The notes below the pieces were generated by a model. That model saw only the letters and a list, made by a program, of their open reading frames with translations, had not been told where the DNA came from and did no database searches. Shown here piece after piece: positions 9,722 to 21,916 of a stretch of 64,000 nucleotides of DNA (position 1 is the stretch's first letter; each line of letters starts with the position of its first letter). Source of the stretch: Vulcaniibacterium thermophilum (GTDB lineage Bacteria; Pseudomonadota; Gammaproteobacteria; Xanthomonadales; Xanthomonadaceae); the NCBI RefSeq assembly GCF_007923255.1, contig NZ_VOHJ01000003.1, positions 1 through 64,000 of the forward strand. The letters are read 5' to 3'. The translations under genes were made by a program, and so were the position numbers.

Positions 9722-10009
9722 ATGGCAACCCGCAACCAGGACAACGAGAACCAGGGCCGCGGCAGCAGCGCCAGCGGCAGCGGCGGCGACATGAGCGTGC
9801 GCGAGGCCGGCAAGATGGGCGGCGAAACCCGCAAGGAGCAGTTGGGTCCGGAGGGCTACTCCGAGCTCGGCAAGATGGGCGGCGAAGCCCGCAAGGAACA
9901 GCTCGGGCCGGAGGGCTATTCCGAACTCGGCAAGATGGGCGGCCAGCGCGTGAGCGAGCTGGTCGAGAAGGGCAAGCAGTCCGAAGGCGGCTCCGACCGC
10001 AACCGCTGA
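9722..10009 (+). CDS. KGG-repeat stress protein 4
   Basis: A 95-residue hydrophilic protein with a disordered Asn/Gln/Ser lead, [12 protein letters not shown], two nearly identical [18 protein letters not shown] units and the shared tail ending SEGGSDRNR. The near-identity of the units at DNA level suggests recent duplication or recombination within the array. It is the last gene before a strong hairpin terminator at 10032-10063. Confidence 0.85.
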   Translation: MATRNQDNENQGRGSSASGSGGDMSVREAGKMGGETRKEQLGPEGYSELGKMGGEARKEQLGPEGYSELGKMGGQRVSELVEKGKQSEGGSDRNR

Positions 10010-10031
10010 CGCGCCCGCGTCACCCGCTCCA

Positions 10032-10063
10032 CGACGACGCCGGGGTTCGCCCCGGCGTCGTCG
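10032..10063 (+). terminator. Strong hairpin terminator ending the KGG array
   Basis: A perfect 14-bp stem with a TTCG tetraloop (CGACGACGCCGGGG / CCCCGGCGTCGTCG) starts 23 bp after the stop of the last KGG gene. No T-run follows, as is common in high-GC genomes. Confidence 0.75.
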
Positions 10064-10197
10064 CGTCGGGGGCCCGTCTCCTCCGCCTGCTCACACGGGA
10101 GGCGTCCGTCGCCCCCTGTTTGCGGGGTCGGGCGGGCCCGCTTGCGGCACCGCCGCGCGGCCCGCCGAACGCCCGCGCCACTGGCGCCGCGTGAACC

Positions 10198-10358
10198 CCT
10201 CCCCCTGCTTGCTGGGGGAGGTTGGGAGGGGGTGAAGCGGTTGCCGATTGGCGCCGGCCACCGACGCAACCCCTCCCCAACCCTCCCCTGCACGCAGGGG
10301 AGGGAGTCCCCCACACGGTGGCCAGACATGAACTCCTCCCCCTGCTTGCAGGGGGAGG
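10198..10358. repeat. Cluster of three GC-rich hairpin repeats
   Basis: Hairpins of the CCTCCCCCTGC...GCAGGGGGAGG type lie at 10198-10221 and 10335-10358, flanking a CCCTCCCCTGC-AC-GCAGGGGAGGG hairpin at 10281-10304. The flanks GGTTGGGAGGGGGTGAAGCGGTTGCCGA are themselves repeated. The same family occurs at 21202-21225, 21633-21834 and 50116-50139. Together with the terminator it accounts for the 480-bp gap between the KGG array and glnB; no gene is evident here. Confidence 0.85.
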
Positions 10359-10489
10359 TTGGGAGGGGGTGAAGCGGTTGCCGACCAACGCGGGGGTGCC
10401 GGTACGGCGGCTTGCCGGAAAGCATCGGGACCGGCACGCAGCCGCCTGTCCGCTCCCTGCTCCCTTCGCCCTGTTCCCCGCTCCACACC

Positions 10490-10972
<483 letters not shown>

Positions 10973-11000
10973 TCACTCTGTCGGCCGGAGGACCGCCGCC

Positions 11001-11261
11001 ATGATCGATCTCGCCCAGCTCGACGAACTCGCCCGCCGCCTCAGCGCCCTCGTTCCGCCCGCCATGCGCGAGGGGCGCGAGCAACTGCAGGAGAACTTCA
11101 AGGCCGTGCTGCAGAGCGGGCTCGCCCGGCTCGACCTGGTGACGCGCGAGGAGTTCGACGTCCAGCGCGCCGTGCTGCTGCGCACGCGCGAGAAGCTCGA
11201 AGCCCTGCAGCGCACCGTCGACGAACTCGAAGCGCGCCTGGCCGAGCCGCCGCGCCACTGA
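11001..11261 (+). CDS. ubiK: Ubiquinone biosynthesis accessory factor UbiK
   Basis: An 86-residue protein with an N-terminal amphipathic helix (MIDLAQLDELARRLSALVPP) and a C-terminal coiled coil (VLLRTREKLEALQRTVDELEARL), the typical UbiK/YqiC (BMFP) layout. UbiK works with UbiJ in the soluble complex of late ubiquinone synthesis. UbiJ is encoded about 8 kb away. The ATG at 11001 is chosen over the long upstream frame because the family N-terminus starts there. It lies 10 bp before comM. Confidence 0.85.
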   Translation: MIDLAQLDELARRLSALVPPAMREGREQLQENFKAVLQSGLARLDLVTREEFDVQRAVLLRTREKLEALQRTVDELEARLAEPPRH

Positions 11262-11271
11262 GTCCGCCGCC

Positions 11272-12840
11272 ATGAACCTTGCGATCGTGCACAGCCGTGC
11301 ACGCGCCGGCGTGCGCGCGCCGGAAGTGCGGGTGGAGGTGCATCTGTCCGGCGGGCTGCCGCGGATGTCGATCGTCGGCCTGCCGGAAGCCGCCGTGCGC
11401 GAGGCGAAGGACCGCGTGCGCGCAGCCATCGTGTGTTCGCAGTTCGAGTTTCCCGCGCGCGTGATCACCGTGAACCTGGCGCCGGCCGATCTGCCGAAGG
11501 ACGGCGGGCGGTTCGACCTGCCGATCGCGCTCGGCATCCTCGCCGCCAGCGGCCAGATTCCGCTCGAGGCGGTGCGCGGACGCGAGTTCCTCGGCGAGTT
11601 GGCGCTGACCGGCGAATTGCGCGCCGTCGACGGCGCGCTGCCCGCCGCCCTTGCGGCCGCGGACGCCGGACGCGCGCTGGTGCTGCCGGCCGCCAACGGA
11701 CCGGAAGCCGCCTTGTCCAGCGCAGTGGAGGCCTACACCGCGCGCACGCTGCTGGACGTGTGCGGGATGCTCGATGGCCGCAACGCGCTGCCGCGTGCGC
11801 AGCCGCTGCCCGCCCGTCGCATGCCCGGACCGGACCTGGCCGACGTGCGCGGCCAGGCGCAGGCGCGGCGCGCGCTGGAGATCGCGGCCGCAGGCGGCCA
11901 TCACCTGCTGCTGGTCGGCCCGCCCGGGTGCGGCAAGACCTTGCTCGCCTCGCGCCTGCCCGGGCTGCTGCCGGAGGCGAGCGAGGCCGAGGCGCTGGAG
12001 ACCGCCGCGATCGCCTCGATCAGCGGCCGCGGACTGGATCCCGCGCGCTGGCGCGAGCGCCCGTTCCGCGCTCCGCACCACACTGCGAGCGCGGTGGCGC
12101 TGGTCGGCGGCGGCGCCGAACCGCGGCCCGGGGAGATCTCGCTGGCGCACAACGGCGTGCTGTTCCTCGACGAGCTGCCCGAATGGAGCCGCGCCACGCT
12201 CGAGGTTCTGCGCGAGCCGCTGGAATCCGGCGTGGTGACGGTCTCGCGCGCCGCGCGCGCGTGCGAGTTTCCCGCCCGCTTCCAACTGGTGGCGGCGATG
12301 AACCCCTGCCCTTGCGGTTGGGCCGGCGATCCGAGCGGGCGCTGCCGCTGCACGCGCGAGGCGATCGAGCGCTACCGCGGGCGCATTTCCGGCCCGCTGC
12401 TGGACCGCATCGACCTGCACGTCGACGTGCCGCGCCTGCCGCCGGCGGAATTGCGCCCGGATGCGCCGCCGGGCGAGAGTTCGGCCGCCGTGCGCGAACG
12501 GGTGCTCGCCGCGCGCGCCCGTCAGCACGCGCGCGCGGGGGGGCTCAATGCCGGCCTCGACCAGAGCGCGACGTTCGCGCACTGCCGTCTGTCGCCGTCC
12601 GACCAGGCGCTGCTGGAACGCGCGGTCGATGCGCTGCAACTCACCGCGCGTTCGATGCAGCGCATCCTGCGCGTGGCCCGCACCATCGCCGATCTCGCCG
12701 GCAGCGAGCGGATCGCCACCGCGCATCTCACCGAGGCGATCGGGTTCCGACGCGCCGGTGCGTCCGGCGAAGCCGGGCCGGCGCGGCGCGGTCGCCCCGA
12801 GGCGGACGCGGCACTGGACGCCGCAGGCGCTCGCCGCTGA
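11272..12840 (+). CDS. comM: ComM/YifB-family Mg-chelatase-like AAA+ ATPase
   Basis: A 522-residue protein. The N-terminal Lon-like domain (to about 170) is followed by an Mg-chelatase AAA+ module with Walker A GPPGCGKT near residue 215, Walker B FLDELPE, and a C-terminal lid domain. Family members are hexameric helicases that promote branch migration during natural transformation. A Cys-containing insertion (NPCPCGWAGDPSGRCRCT) is typical. The extreme C-terminus is Ala/Arg-rich. It follows ubiK closely, probably in one transcript. Confidence 0.93.
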   Translation: MNLAIVHSRARAGVRAPEVRVEVHLSGGLPRMSIVGLPEAAVREAKDRVRAAIVCSQFEFPARVITVNLAPADLPKDGGRFDLPIALGILAASGQIPLEAVRGREFLGELALTGELRAVDGALPAALAAADAGRALVLPAANGPEAALSSAVEAYTARTLLDVCGMLDGRNALPRAQPLPARRMPGPDLADVRGQAQARRALEIAAAGGHHLLLVGPPGCGKTLLASRLPGLLPEASEAEALETAAIASISGRGLDPARWRERPFRAPHHTASAVALVGGGAEPRPGEISLAHNGVLFLDELPEWSRATLEVLREPLESGVVTVSRAARACEFPARFQLVAAMNPCPCGWAGDPSGRCRCTREAIERYRGRISGPLLDRIDLHVDVPRLPPAELRPDAPPGESSAAVRERVLAARARQHARAGGLNAGLDQSATFAHCRLSPSDQALLERAVDALQLTARSMQRILRVARTIADLAGSERIATAHLTEAIGFRRAGASGEAGPARRGRPEADAALDAAGARR

Positions 12841-12939
12841 CGTCGGAACGGGGCGAGGGGCGCGGGACGATCGTGCAGGCGCGAGGACGGGGCATGGCCT
12901 GCGAGCGCGCCCGCCTTACGCGACGGGCCGAATCCGTAG

Positions 12940-13030
12940 GTTGGGCTGAGCGGAGCGAAGCCCAACGCCGCATCGCCAGCCCGTGTCGTGCCGCGCCGGG
13001 CGTTGGGCTTCGCCTTCGGCTCAGCCCAAT
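12940..13030. repeat. Paired inverted copies of the GTTGGGCT palindrome
   Basis: Copies at 12940-12966 and 13002-13030 face each other, and their flanks (CCGTAG / CTACGG) extend the larger inverted repeat. The same unit occurs twice in the tandem array at 4851-5209. It sits between the convergent comM and 13096-13563 genes, where it may terminate transcription from both sides. Confidence 0.8.
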
Positions 13031-13095
13031 CTACGGAAGCGGCTTGCGTCGCTCGCTTCACTCGACCTGCGTACAGGGGGCGAGGCGCGTCCCGG

Positions 13096-13563
13096 TCAGT
13101 TGACGATGCAGTTCGGCGTGCCGCAGCGCGTGGCCTTCAGCATGTTGTCGCGCGCCTGACGGCGCTCGCGCTCGACGTCTTCGGCGCTGCGGCACACGCG
13201 CTGGATGCGCTGGCTGCCGAGCACGCGCTCGTTGGTGCAGATGCGGCGGTCGGACTGCGGCTCCTGCACGGCGGCGAGGATCGCCGCGTGCTCCTGCGCG
13301 ATGCGCTCGCGGTCGGCTTCCGGCAGGTCTTCCCAGCGCGCCGCGCTGCCGAGCTGCTCGGTCAGGCGGGCCTGGCGCTCCAGCAGCGCCTTGCGCTCGT
13401 CCGCATCCAGGTGCTTGTAGCGATCGGGCGAGGTTTCGAGCGTCTGGCGCAACTGCGCCTGTTCGCGCAGCACGTCCTGCGGGCTGTCGGGCAGGCGGGG
13501 TGCGGCGACGGCGAAAAAGGCGACGAAAAGGAGAGAAACGGCGAACGAAGCCAGCCTGGCCAT
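13096..13563 (-). CDS. Secreted protein of unknown function
   Basis: A 155-residue protein with an N-terminal signal peptide (LASFAVSLLFVAFFAVAA). The mature part is highly charged and mostly helical, with heptad-like Leu/Arg spacing (QAQLRQTLETSPDRYKHLDA), and four Cys in the C-terminal 50 residues (ICTNE, RVCRS, RCGTPNC), which could form disulphides in the periplasm. I do not recognise a family. It lies between convergent repeats and aceA. Confidence 0.65.
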   Translation of the reverse strand: MARLASFAVSLLFVAFFAVAAPRLPDSPQDVLREQAQLRQTLETSPDRYKHLDADERKALLERQARLTEQLGSAARWEDLPEADRERIAQEHAAILAAVQEPQSDRRICTNERVLGSQRIQRVCRSAEDVERERRQARDNMLKATRCGTPNCIVN

Positions 13564-13639
13564 GGTGCGATCCTGACGGTGAGCGGACCTGCATCATAGC
13601 CGGGTCCCGGCGCGGGGGGCGCCGGGACCGGGGACGGCC

Positions 13640-14938
<1,299 letters not shown>

Positions 14939-14964
14939 GGCGGTGTCCTTGGCAGGTGGGGACG

Positions 14965-16575
<1,611 letters not shown>

Positions 16576-16642
16576 GCTGAGGCTCCTTCTGCGAGGGGCT
16601 CAGACCATGCGCCACCGCATGTCATTTGACAATGAAGATGTA

Positions 16643-16659
16643 GCAATGCGATCTATTGC
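16643..16659. promoter_or_regulatory. Probable LysR operator in the aceB-lysR spacer
   Basis: GCAAT-N7-ATTGC, an inverted repeat of LysR-type size, sits in an unusually AT-rich stretch (16621-16680) between the two divergent genes. A TTGACA hexamer at 16626-16631 points toward the lysR gene. The arrangement suggests autoregulation plus control of aceBA. Confidence 0.55.
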
Positions 16660-16688
16660 CTATGTAAATACCTATAAGGCGCGAACCC

Positions 16689-17651
16689 ATGTCCGAGCCG
16701 CGCACGCCGCGCTTCGCCTATAAGGCCGACCGGCTGAAACCCCTGCGAGCCTTCTGTCAGGCGGCAAGGCTCGGCTCGGTCTCGCGGGCGGCCGAGGCGC
16801 TCTACCTCAGTCAGCCGGCGGTGACCCTGCAATTGCAGGCGCTCGAGCGTGAGCTGGGCGTGCGGCTGCTGGAGCGCAGCGGCCGCCGGCTCACCCTCAC
16901 CCGCGAGGGGCAGGAGCTGTACGAGCTGGCGCGCCCGCTGGTGGAGGGCATCGACGGCCTGGAGGCGGCGTTCCGCGAGCGGCTCAAGGGGCTGGACGCC
17001 GGCGAGCTGAACGTGGCCGCCGGCAGCTCGACCATCCTGTATCTGCTGCCGCGGATCGTGGAGGCGTTCCGCGCCCGCCACCCGGAGGTGCGGCTGAAGC
17101 TGCACAACGTCACCGGCGCCGGCGGGCTCGACCTGCTGCGCACCGACGGCGTCGATCTGGCCGTCGGCTCGATGCTCGACGTGCCGGCCGACCTCAGCTA
17201 CGCGCCGGTGTACCGCTTCGAGCCGATGCTGATCACCCCGCGCGAGCATCCGCTCGCCGCCAGGCCCGAAATCGCGCTGCAGGATCTCTCGCCGTACGGG
17301 CTGATCCTGCCGCCGCAGCGGCTGACCACCTATCGCCTGGTCGATCTGGTGTTCCAGCAGAACCGGGTGCCGTACACGGTGGCGCTGGAAGTGGGCGGCT
17401 GGGAGGTGATCAAGCAGTACGTGGCGATGGGGCTCGGGATCAGCATCGTCACCTCGATCTGCCTCACCGACGCCGACCGCGCGCGGCTGGCGGCGCGCTC
17501 GCTGGCGCGCTATTTCCCCTCGCGCAGCTACGGCGTGGTGGTGCGCAAGGGCAAGTACCTCAGCCCGCAGGCGCGCGCCTTCATCGAGCTGATCCGGCCG
17601 GACCTGTTCGCGCCGCGCGATTACGACGCGCCGGGACATTCCGAGCGTTAG
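16689..17651 (+). CDS. LysR-family regulator, probable regulator of aceBA
   Basis: A 320-residue protein with an N-terminal winged helix (about residues 20-78; AARLGSVSRAAEALYLSQPAVTLQLQALERELG) and a C-terminal periplasmic-binding-like effector domain of CysB/LysR type. It is divergent from the glyoxylate operon with a shared 113-bp spacer containing a LysR-type dyad, the usual layout of a LysR gene and its target. The effector is unknown. The C-terminal part (RSYGVVVRKGKYLSPQARAFIEL) resembles CysB-like members. Confidence 0.88.
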   Translation: MSEPRTPRFAYKADRLKPLRAFCQAARLGSVSRAAEALYLSQPAVTLQLQALERELGVRLLERSGRRLTLTREGQELYELARPLVEGIDGLEAAFRERLKGLDAGELNVAAGSSTILYLLPRIVEAFRARHPEVRLKLHNVTGAGGLDLLRTDGVDLAVGSMLDVPADLSYAPVYRFEPMLITPREHPLAARPEIALQDLSPYGLILPPQRLTTYRLVDLVFQQNRVPYTVALEVGGWEVIKQYVAMGLGISIVTSICLTDADRARLAARSLARYFPSRSYGVVVRKGKYLSPQARAFIELIRPDLFAPRDYDAPGHSER

Positions 17652-17697
17652 CCGGCACCGCCGGTCGGGCGCCCCCACGCGCGCTGCGCGCCGGTTC

Positions 17698-17721
17698 CCG
17701 CCGCTCGCCGGCAAGCGGCGG
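17698..17721. terminator. Hairpin between convergent lysR and ubiB
   Basis: An 8-bp stem (CCGCCGCT / AGCGGCGG) with an 8-base loop lies in the 82-bp convergent gap. No T tract is present on either strand, so it is only a plausible bidirectional terminator. Confidence 0.4.
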
Positions 17722-17733
17722 AGCCGCCGGGCC

Positions 17734-19401
17734 TCAGCGCCGCCCGCGCCCGCGCGGCCACGCCGCCAGCAACGCCCACCCGCCGCCGAGCGCGGCGATC
17801 CACGACCACGCCGGCGCCGGCCCCAGCCGCGGGCCCGCCTCCAGCCCGTACAGCACGGCGGCGACCACCAGCAGGCCAGTGCCGAGGATCGCGCCCACCG
17901 TGCGGCGCTGCGTCTCGCGGATGGCGCGCACCAGCTCGGCGAGCTCGCGCGAGACGATCTGGGTGCGATGGCGCCCGTCCACCTGCTGCTCCAGCCACGC
18001 GTGCAGCAGACGCGGCATCTGCGGCGCGTGCGTCACCAGCTCGGGCAGGCGGCGGCGGAACTCGGCCGCCAGCCGCTGCGGGCTGTAGCGCTCGACCAGG
18101 ATGCGCTCCAGCACCGGCCGCGCCACCGCCCAGATGTCGAGTTTCGGGTCGAGCAGGCGGCCGACGCCTTCGATGTTGAGCAGCGTCTTCTGCAGCAGGA
18201 TCAGTTGCGGCTGCAGGGTCAGCTCGTAGCGCTGCGCGGTGCGGAACAGCTTCACCAGCACCTCCGCCAGCGAGATCTCCGACAGCGGCCGGGTGAAGTA
18301 CGGCTCGCACACCGCGCGCGCGGCCGCCTCCAGCTCGTCGATGCGGGTGTGCGGCGGCATCCAGCCGGCCTGCACGTGCAGCTCGGCGATGCGGCGGTAG
18401 TCGCGGTTGAAGATCGCCATGAAGTTCTCGGCGAGGTAGTACTGATCCTCGTCCGAGAGCTGGCCGACGATGCCGAAGTCGAGCGCGATGAAGCGCGGAT
18501 TGGCGCGGCGCGCGGGATCGCTGTCGACCCAGATGTTCCCCGCATGGGCGTCGGCGTGGAAGAAGTTGTCGCGGAACACCTGGGTGTAGAACACGCGCAC
18601 GCCCTTGGCGGCGAGCGCGTGGCGGTCGATGCCGGCGGCGTCGAGCGCCTCGATGTCGTCGCTGGGGATGCCGTGCACCCGCTCCAGCGTCAGCACGCGG
18701 TCGGTGGTGTGCGACCAGATCACCTCGGGCACGTAGAGATCGTCGCTGCCGGCCCAGAACCGGCGCAGCACGCTGGCGTTGGCGCCCTCGCGCTGCAGGT
18801 CGAGCTCGGCGGCGAGCGTGTTCTCGATCTCCGCCACCACCGCGCGCGGGCGGATCTTGTCGGCGTTGGGATGGGTGCGCTCGACCAGCGCGGCGAGCGC
18901 TGTCAGCAGCGCGATGTCGGCGCGGATCTGCGAGGCGATCCGCGGCCGCAGCACCTTCACCACCACCTCGCGGCCGTCGTGCAGTTGCGCCGCATGCACC
19001 TGCGCGATCGACGCCGAGGCCAGCGGCTCGGTGTCGAAGCGCGCGAACGCCTCGGCGACCGGCCGACCGAGCGCGTGCTCGACGATCGCGCGCGCGGCGT
19101 CGCCGTCGAACGGCGCCACCCGGTCCTGCAGCAGCGACAGTTCGTCGGCGACGTCCGGCGGCATCAGGTCGCGCCGGGTCGAGAGGATCTGCCCGAACTT
19201 GACGAAGATCGGCCCGAGTTCCTGCAACGCCAACCGCAGGCGCGCGCCGCGCGGCTGCGCGGCGATGGCGCCGGACGCGCGCGGCACGAACGGTCGCGCG
19301 AGCCTGAGCCAGCGCTCGGCCGGCGTGCCGTCGAGCAGGTCGTCGAGCCGGTAGCGCAGCAGAACCCGGCCGATGCGCCAGGCGCGCCGCAGCGACCTCA
19401 T
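17734..19401 (-). CDS. ubiB: Ubiquinone biosynthesis kinase-like ATPase UbiB
   Basis: A 555-residue member of the atypical ABC1/ADCK/UbiB kinase-like family, needed for late ubiquinone synthesis. The defining KxGQ motif is present ([17 protein letters not shown]), as are an Ala-rich ATP loop ([15 protein letters not shown]) and kinase-like catalytic segments ([25 protein letters not shown]). Two C-terminal membrane helices ([31 protein letters not shown]) anchor it to the inner membrane. Its ATG overlaps the ubiJ stop (ATGA), indicating translational coupling. Confidence 0.95.
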   Translation of the reverse strand: MRSLRRAWRIGRVLLRYRLDDLLDGTPAERWLRLARPFVPRASGAIAAQPRGARLRLALQELGPIFVKFGQILSTRRDLMPPDVADELSLLQDRVAPFDGDAARAIVEHALGRPVAEAFARFDTEPLASASIAQVHAAQLHDGREVVVKVLRPRIASQIRADIALLTALAALVERTHPNADKIRPRAVVAEIENTLAAELDLQREGANASVLRRFWAGSDDLYVPEVIWSHTTDRVLTLERVHGIPSDDIEALDAAGIDRHALAAKGVRVFYTQVFRDNFFHADAHAGNIWVDSDPARRANPRFIALDFGIVGQLSDEDQYYLAENFMAIFNRDYRRIAELHVQAGWMPPHTRIDELEAAARAVCEPYFTRPLSEISLAEVLVKLFRTAQRYELTLQPQLILLQKTLLNIEGVGRLLDPKLDIWAVARPVLERILVERYSPQRLAAEFRRRLPELVTHAPQMPRLLHAWLEQQVDGRHRTQIVSRELAELVRAIRETQRRTVGAILGTGLLVVAAVLYGLEAGPRLGPAPAWSWIAALGGGWALLAAWPRGRGRR

Positions 19402-20051
19402 GCCGCGCCTCCGCCGCGCGCGTCCACCGCCGCGCGCAGGCGCGCGATCCGCGCGGCGAGGCGTTCGGCATCGTCGCGCAGGGCGTCGACGTCGTCGTGG
19501 AAGGCGTCCAGCTCGGCGCGCGGCACCACGTCGCGCGACTCCTCGGTGACGTACTCGGCCGCGCTCTGCGCGAACGAGGCGGCCGCCTGCCGGGCATGGC
19601 GCAGCGCGCCGCGCGCGGCCTGCGCGATCTGCACCCCGGCCACCTCGCCGAACACGGCGACGAACGGCTGCTGCCAGTCCGGATCGAAGCGCTCGGCCAG
19701 CCGCTGCAGACGGCGGGCGAGATCGGCATCGCCTTCGATGCGCAGCTTGCCGACCGGCGGCGCGTCGTCGCGGCGCAGGAACGGCAACTGCGCGATCAAC
19801 GCGCCGAGCGTGGCGCGCACCGACAGATCGTGACCGTCGTCCTCGACCGGGCCGACCGCGAGCCGTTCGCCGTCGACACGGATCTGCAGCGCCAGCGGCG
19901 GCGCGTCCAGCCGCATCGCCACCCGGCGTCCATCGAGCGCACGCAGCGCCGCGCGGGTGTCCGGATCGAGCGCGAGCGCACGGTTGAGCGCCGCCTCCAG
20001 CGCGCGTCCGGCCAGCGGTTTGAGCGAATCCAGCGGCGTGCGGTCGGTCAT
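19398..20051 (-). CDS. ubiJ: Ubiquinone biosynthesis accessory factor UbiJ (SCP2 domain)
   Basis: A 217-residue protein with an N-terminal SCP2-like lipid-binding domain ([14 protein letters not shown]...[16 protein letters not shown]...[18 protein letters not shown]) and a helical C-terminus. UbiJ binds ubiquinone intermediates in the soluble Ubi complex together with UbiK (11001-11261). Starts at 20051 and 20060 are both possible; I prefer 20051 ([12 protein letters not shown]). Coupled to ubiB by a 4-bp overlap. Confidence 0.88.
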   Translation of the reverse strand: MTDRTPLDSLKPLAGRALEAALNRALALDPDTRAALRALDGRRVAMRLDAPPLALQIRVDGERLAVGPVEDDGHDLSVRATLGALIAQLPFLRRDDAPPVGKLRIEGDADLARRLQRLAERFDPDWQQPFVAVFGEVAGVQIAQAARGALRHARQAAASFAQSAAEYVTEESRDVVPRAELDAFHDDVDALRDDAERLAARIARLRAAVDARGGGAA

Positions 20052-20096
20052 GGCCGGCATTCTAGCGGGGTCCGCAGAAGGCCTGGCCGGGCGCTG

Positions 20097-20130
20097 CGGC
20101 CACGGATCGGCACGGATGAGCACCGATGTA
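20097..20130. repeat. Copy of a CACGGATnnnCACGGAT-type dispersed repeat
   Basis: GCCACGGATCGGCACGGATGAGCACCGATG follows the ubiJ start region. Related copies lie at 24063-24100 (CAGCCGCGGATTCGCGCGGATGAACACGGATCGG) and 41042-41077 (CCACGGATGGGCGCGGATGCGGATCGG). Non-coding, always intergenic. Confidence 0.6.
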
Positions 20131-20175
20131 CGCGGAGCGCGCGACGCGATCCCGTTCGCCCGCGCCGATCGCGGA

Positions 20176-21162
20176 TCACACCGCCGCGCGCAGCCGCTCC
20201 AGCCCTTCGGCGAAGCTCACTTTCGGCACGTAGCCGAAGTCGCGGCGCGCCGGCTCCATGCTGTACCAGTGGGTGGTGGCGAGCTGCTCGGCGAGGAAGC
20301 GCGTCATCGGCGGTTCGCCCTGCAGCGGCAGCGCGTGCCACAGGCCTTCGCACACCGCGCCGATCGCGTAGGCGAGCCGGAACGGGATGGTCTTCTCCAC
20401 CGTCGGCGCGCCGACCGCGGCCAGCAGGCCGTTGAGCGTCTCGCGCAGCGTCTTCGGCTCGCCGTTGCTGATGAAGTAGGCGCGGCCGGCGCAGGCGGCG
20501 CCCGGCGCGAGGTGGGCGAACGCATCGAAATGCGCCTGCGCGGCGTTGTCGATGTAGGTGGTGTCGATCAGGTTCTCGCCGTTGCCGACCAGCCGCAGCC
20601 GGCCGGCTTTCGCGCGCGCCACCAGGCGCGGCAGCAACTGGTTGTCGCCCGGGCCCCAGATCAGCCGCGGCCGCAGCGCGACGGTGGCGAGCGAGGCGTC
20701 GTTGGCCGCCAGCACCGCGCGTTCGGCGACCAGCTTGGTGGCCGCGTACGGCGCCTTCAGGCGCTCGCCGTAGGGCACCGTCTCCGCGGTGCCGCCGGCG
20801 ACCGGATGGGTGGCGCGGTGGGTGACGCTCGGCGTCGAGGTGTAGACCAGGCGGCCGATGCCGTGCGTGCGGCAGGCGGCGATCACGTGGTCGGTCCCAA
20901 GCACGTTGGCGCGGTGGTACTCCGCGTACGGTCCCCACGCGCCGGCCTTGGCGGCGTTGTGGAACACCGCCTCGCAACCGCGCGCGGCGGCGATCACCGC
21001 CTCGCGCTCGCCGAGATCGCCCTGGATCTGCTCGACCCCGAGCGCGTCCAGCGCCGGATAGCGTCCGCGGTTGAAGCTGACCACGCGATGCCCGCGCTCG
21101 ACCAGGCCGCGGCACAGCGCCTGCCCGAGGAAACCACCGCCGCCGGTGACGAGGATTTTCAT
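20176..21162 (-). CDS. oleD: OleD-type NAD(P)-dependent 2-alkyl-3-oxoalkanoate reductase
   Basis: A 328-residue extended short-chain dehydrogenase. The Rossmann glycine motif GGGGFLG (7-13) and catalytic Tyr139/Lys143 (APYAATKL) are present, and the C-terminal substrate domain fits 3-beta-HSD/OleD relatives. OleD reduces the beta-keto acid made by OleA to a beta-hydroxy acid in head-to-head olefin synthesis. The OleD assignment rests on the company of an OleC-like ligase and an OleB-like hydrolase on the same strand upstream. Confidence 0.85.
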   Translation of the reverse strand: MKILVTGGGGFLGQALCRGLVERGHRVVSFNRGRYPALDALGVEQIQGDLGEREAVIAAARGCEAVFHNAAKAGAWGPYAEYHRANVLGTDHVIAACRTHGIGRLVYTSTPSVTHRATHPVAGGTAETVPYGERLKAPYAATKLVAERAVLAANDASLATVALRPRLIWGPGDNQLLPRLVARAKAGRLRLVGNGENLIDTTYIDNAAQAHFDAFAHLAPGAACAGRAYFISNGEPKTLRETLNGLLAAVGAPTVEKTIPFRLAYAIGAVCEGLWHALPLQGEPPMTRFLAEQLATTHWYSMEPARRDFGYVPKVSFAEGLERLRAAV

Positions 21163-21198
21163 GGAGGGTATGAGGAGGCGAGAGAGGGCACTTGCTCG

Positions 21199-21567
21199 TC
21201 ACCCTCCCCTGCTCGCAGGGGAGGGCCGGGGAGGGGTTTGCACGACGCGAGCGATCTCCGCGAGAACATCGTCCGGTCGAAGCAGGACGTCGTGGTTCCA
21301 GAAGCGTAATTCCCGATAGCCGTTGACGGCCATGCGCCTGCTGCGCTCGTGGTCGTACGCAAGCTGCTCAGCGTGCTGGCCTCCATCAAGCTCGATCACC
21401 AGCTTCGCCTCAACGCACGCGAAGTCGGCGATATAGCCGGCGATCGGATACTGCCGGCGGAACTTCAGACCCAGCAACTGGCGACCGCGCAGACGCTGCC
21501 ACAGCGCCCGTTCGGCATCCGTGGCGCGGTTGCGCAGGGTGCGTGCGTTCTTCCAGATGGCTTCCAT
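21199..21567 (-). CDS. DUF559 endonuclease-like protein
   Basis: A 122-residue protein of the DUF559 family, related to very short patch repair (Vsr)-type and restriction-fold nucleases: RNRATDAERALWQRLRGRQL, then FRRQYPIAGYIADFACVEAKLVIELDGGQH with the Asp/Glu-x-Lys-like core, then RFWNHDVL. These are commonly annotated as endonuclease-domain proteins of unknown role. The last residues (PPRPSPASRGG) are encoded by the dispersed hairpin repeat at 21202-21225, so the natural C-terminus has been replaced or extended by repeat DNA. It lies between oleD and oleC. Confidence 0.8.
   Translation of the reverse strand: MEAIWKNARTLRNRATDAERALWQRLRGRQLLGLKFRRQYPIAGYIADFACVEAKLVIELDGGQHAEQLAYDHERSRRMAVNGYRELRFWNHDVLLRPDDVLAEIARVVQTPPRPSPASRGG
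21202..21225. repeat. Hairpin repeat at the 3' end of the DUF559 gene
   Basis: CCCTCCCCTGC-TC-GCAGGGGAGGG, followed by GGGGAGGGG. Same family as at 10281-10304, 21811-21834 and 50116-50139. It encodes the DUF559 C-terminus. Confidence 0.85.
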
Positions 21568-21632
21568 GCTCGCGCATCTCCCTGGACTCCTGTCCGATGC
21601 AACGAAAGTCTACCGTTTCACCCCCTCCCGAC

Positions 21633-21834
21633 CTCCCCCTGCATCCGCAGGGGGAGGAGAAAACCTGCGTGCAGGGGAGGGTGGGAGGGGTCTAGCAGGC
21701 CGACGCAGGAATCGGGTGTATCGCGTGGTGGCTTGCCCTCGGTGCCTCCGGCTCCGTGGGTGGCGAAGTTGCCGCACGAGCGGACTCGCATCCGCACGGG
21801 AGGAGAAAAGCCCTCCCCTGCGTGCAGGGGAGGG
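21633..21834. repeat. Repeat cluster between the DUF559 gene and oleC
   Basis: CTCCCCCTGC...GCAGGGGGAG hairpin at 21633-21656, a CCTGCGTGCAGG remnant near 21664, and a full CCCTCCCCTGC-GT-GCAGGGGAGGG hairpin at 21811-21834, each flanked by GGTTGGGAGGGG-type sequence. This accounts for the 349-bp gap; no gene is evident. Confidence 0.8.
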
Positions 21835-21916
21835 TTGGGAGGGGTGACACGGGAGGACGACGCTGCCTCGAGTCGGGCAGCCAGGCGTCCCCGCGCACTC
21901 TCCGACAACCGATCGC

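Noticed and set aside
8425-10009. Possible CRISPR or tandem DNA repeat in the KGG region
   Set aside because: The repeats are in-frame protein repeats in four separate genes, with codon-level variation and no spacers.
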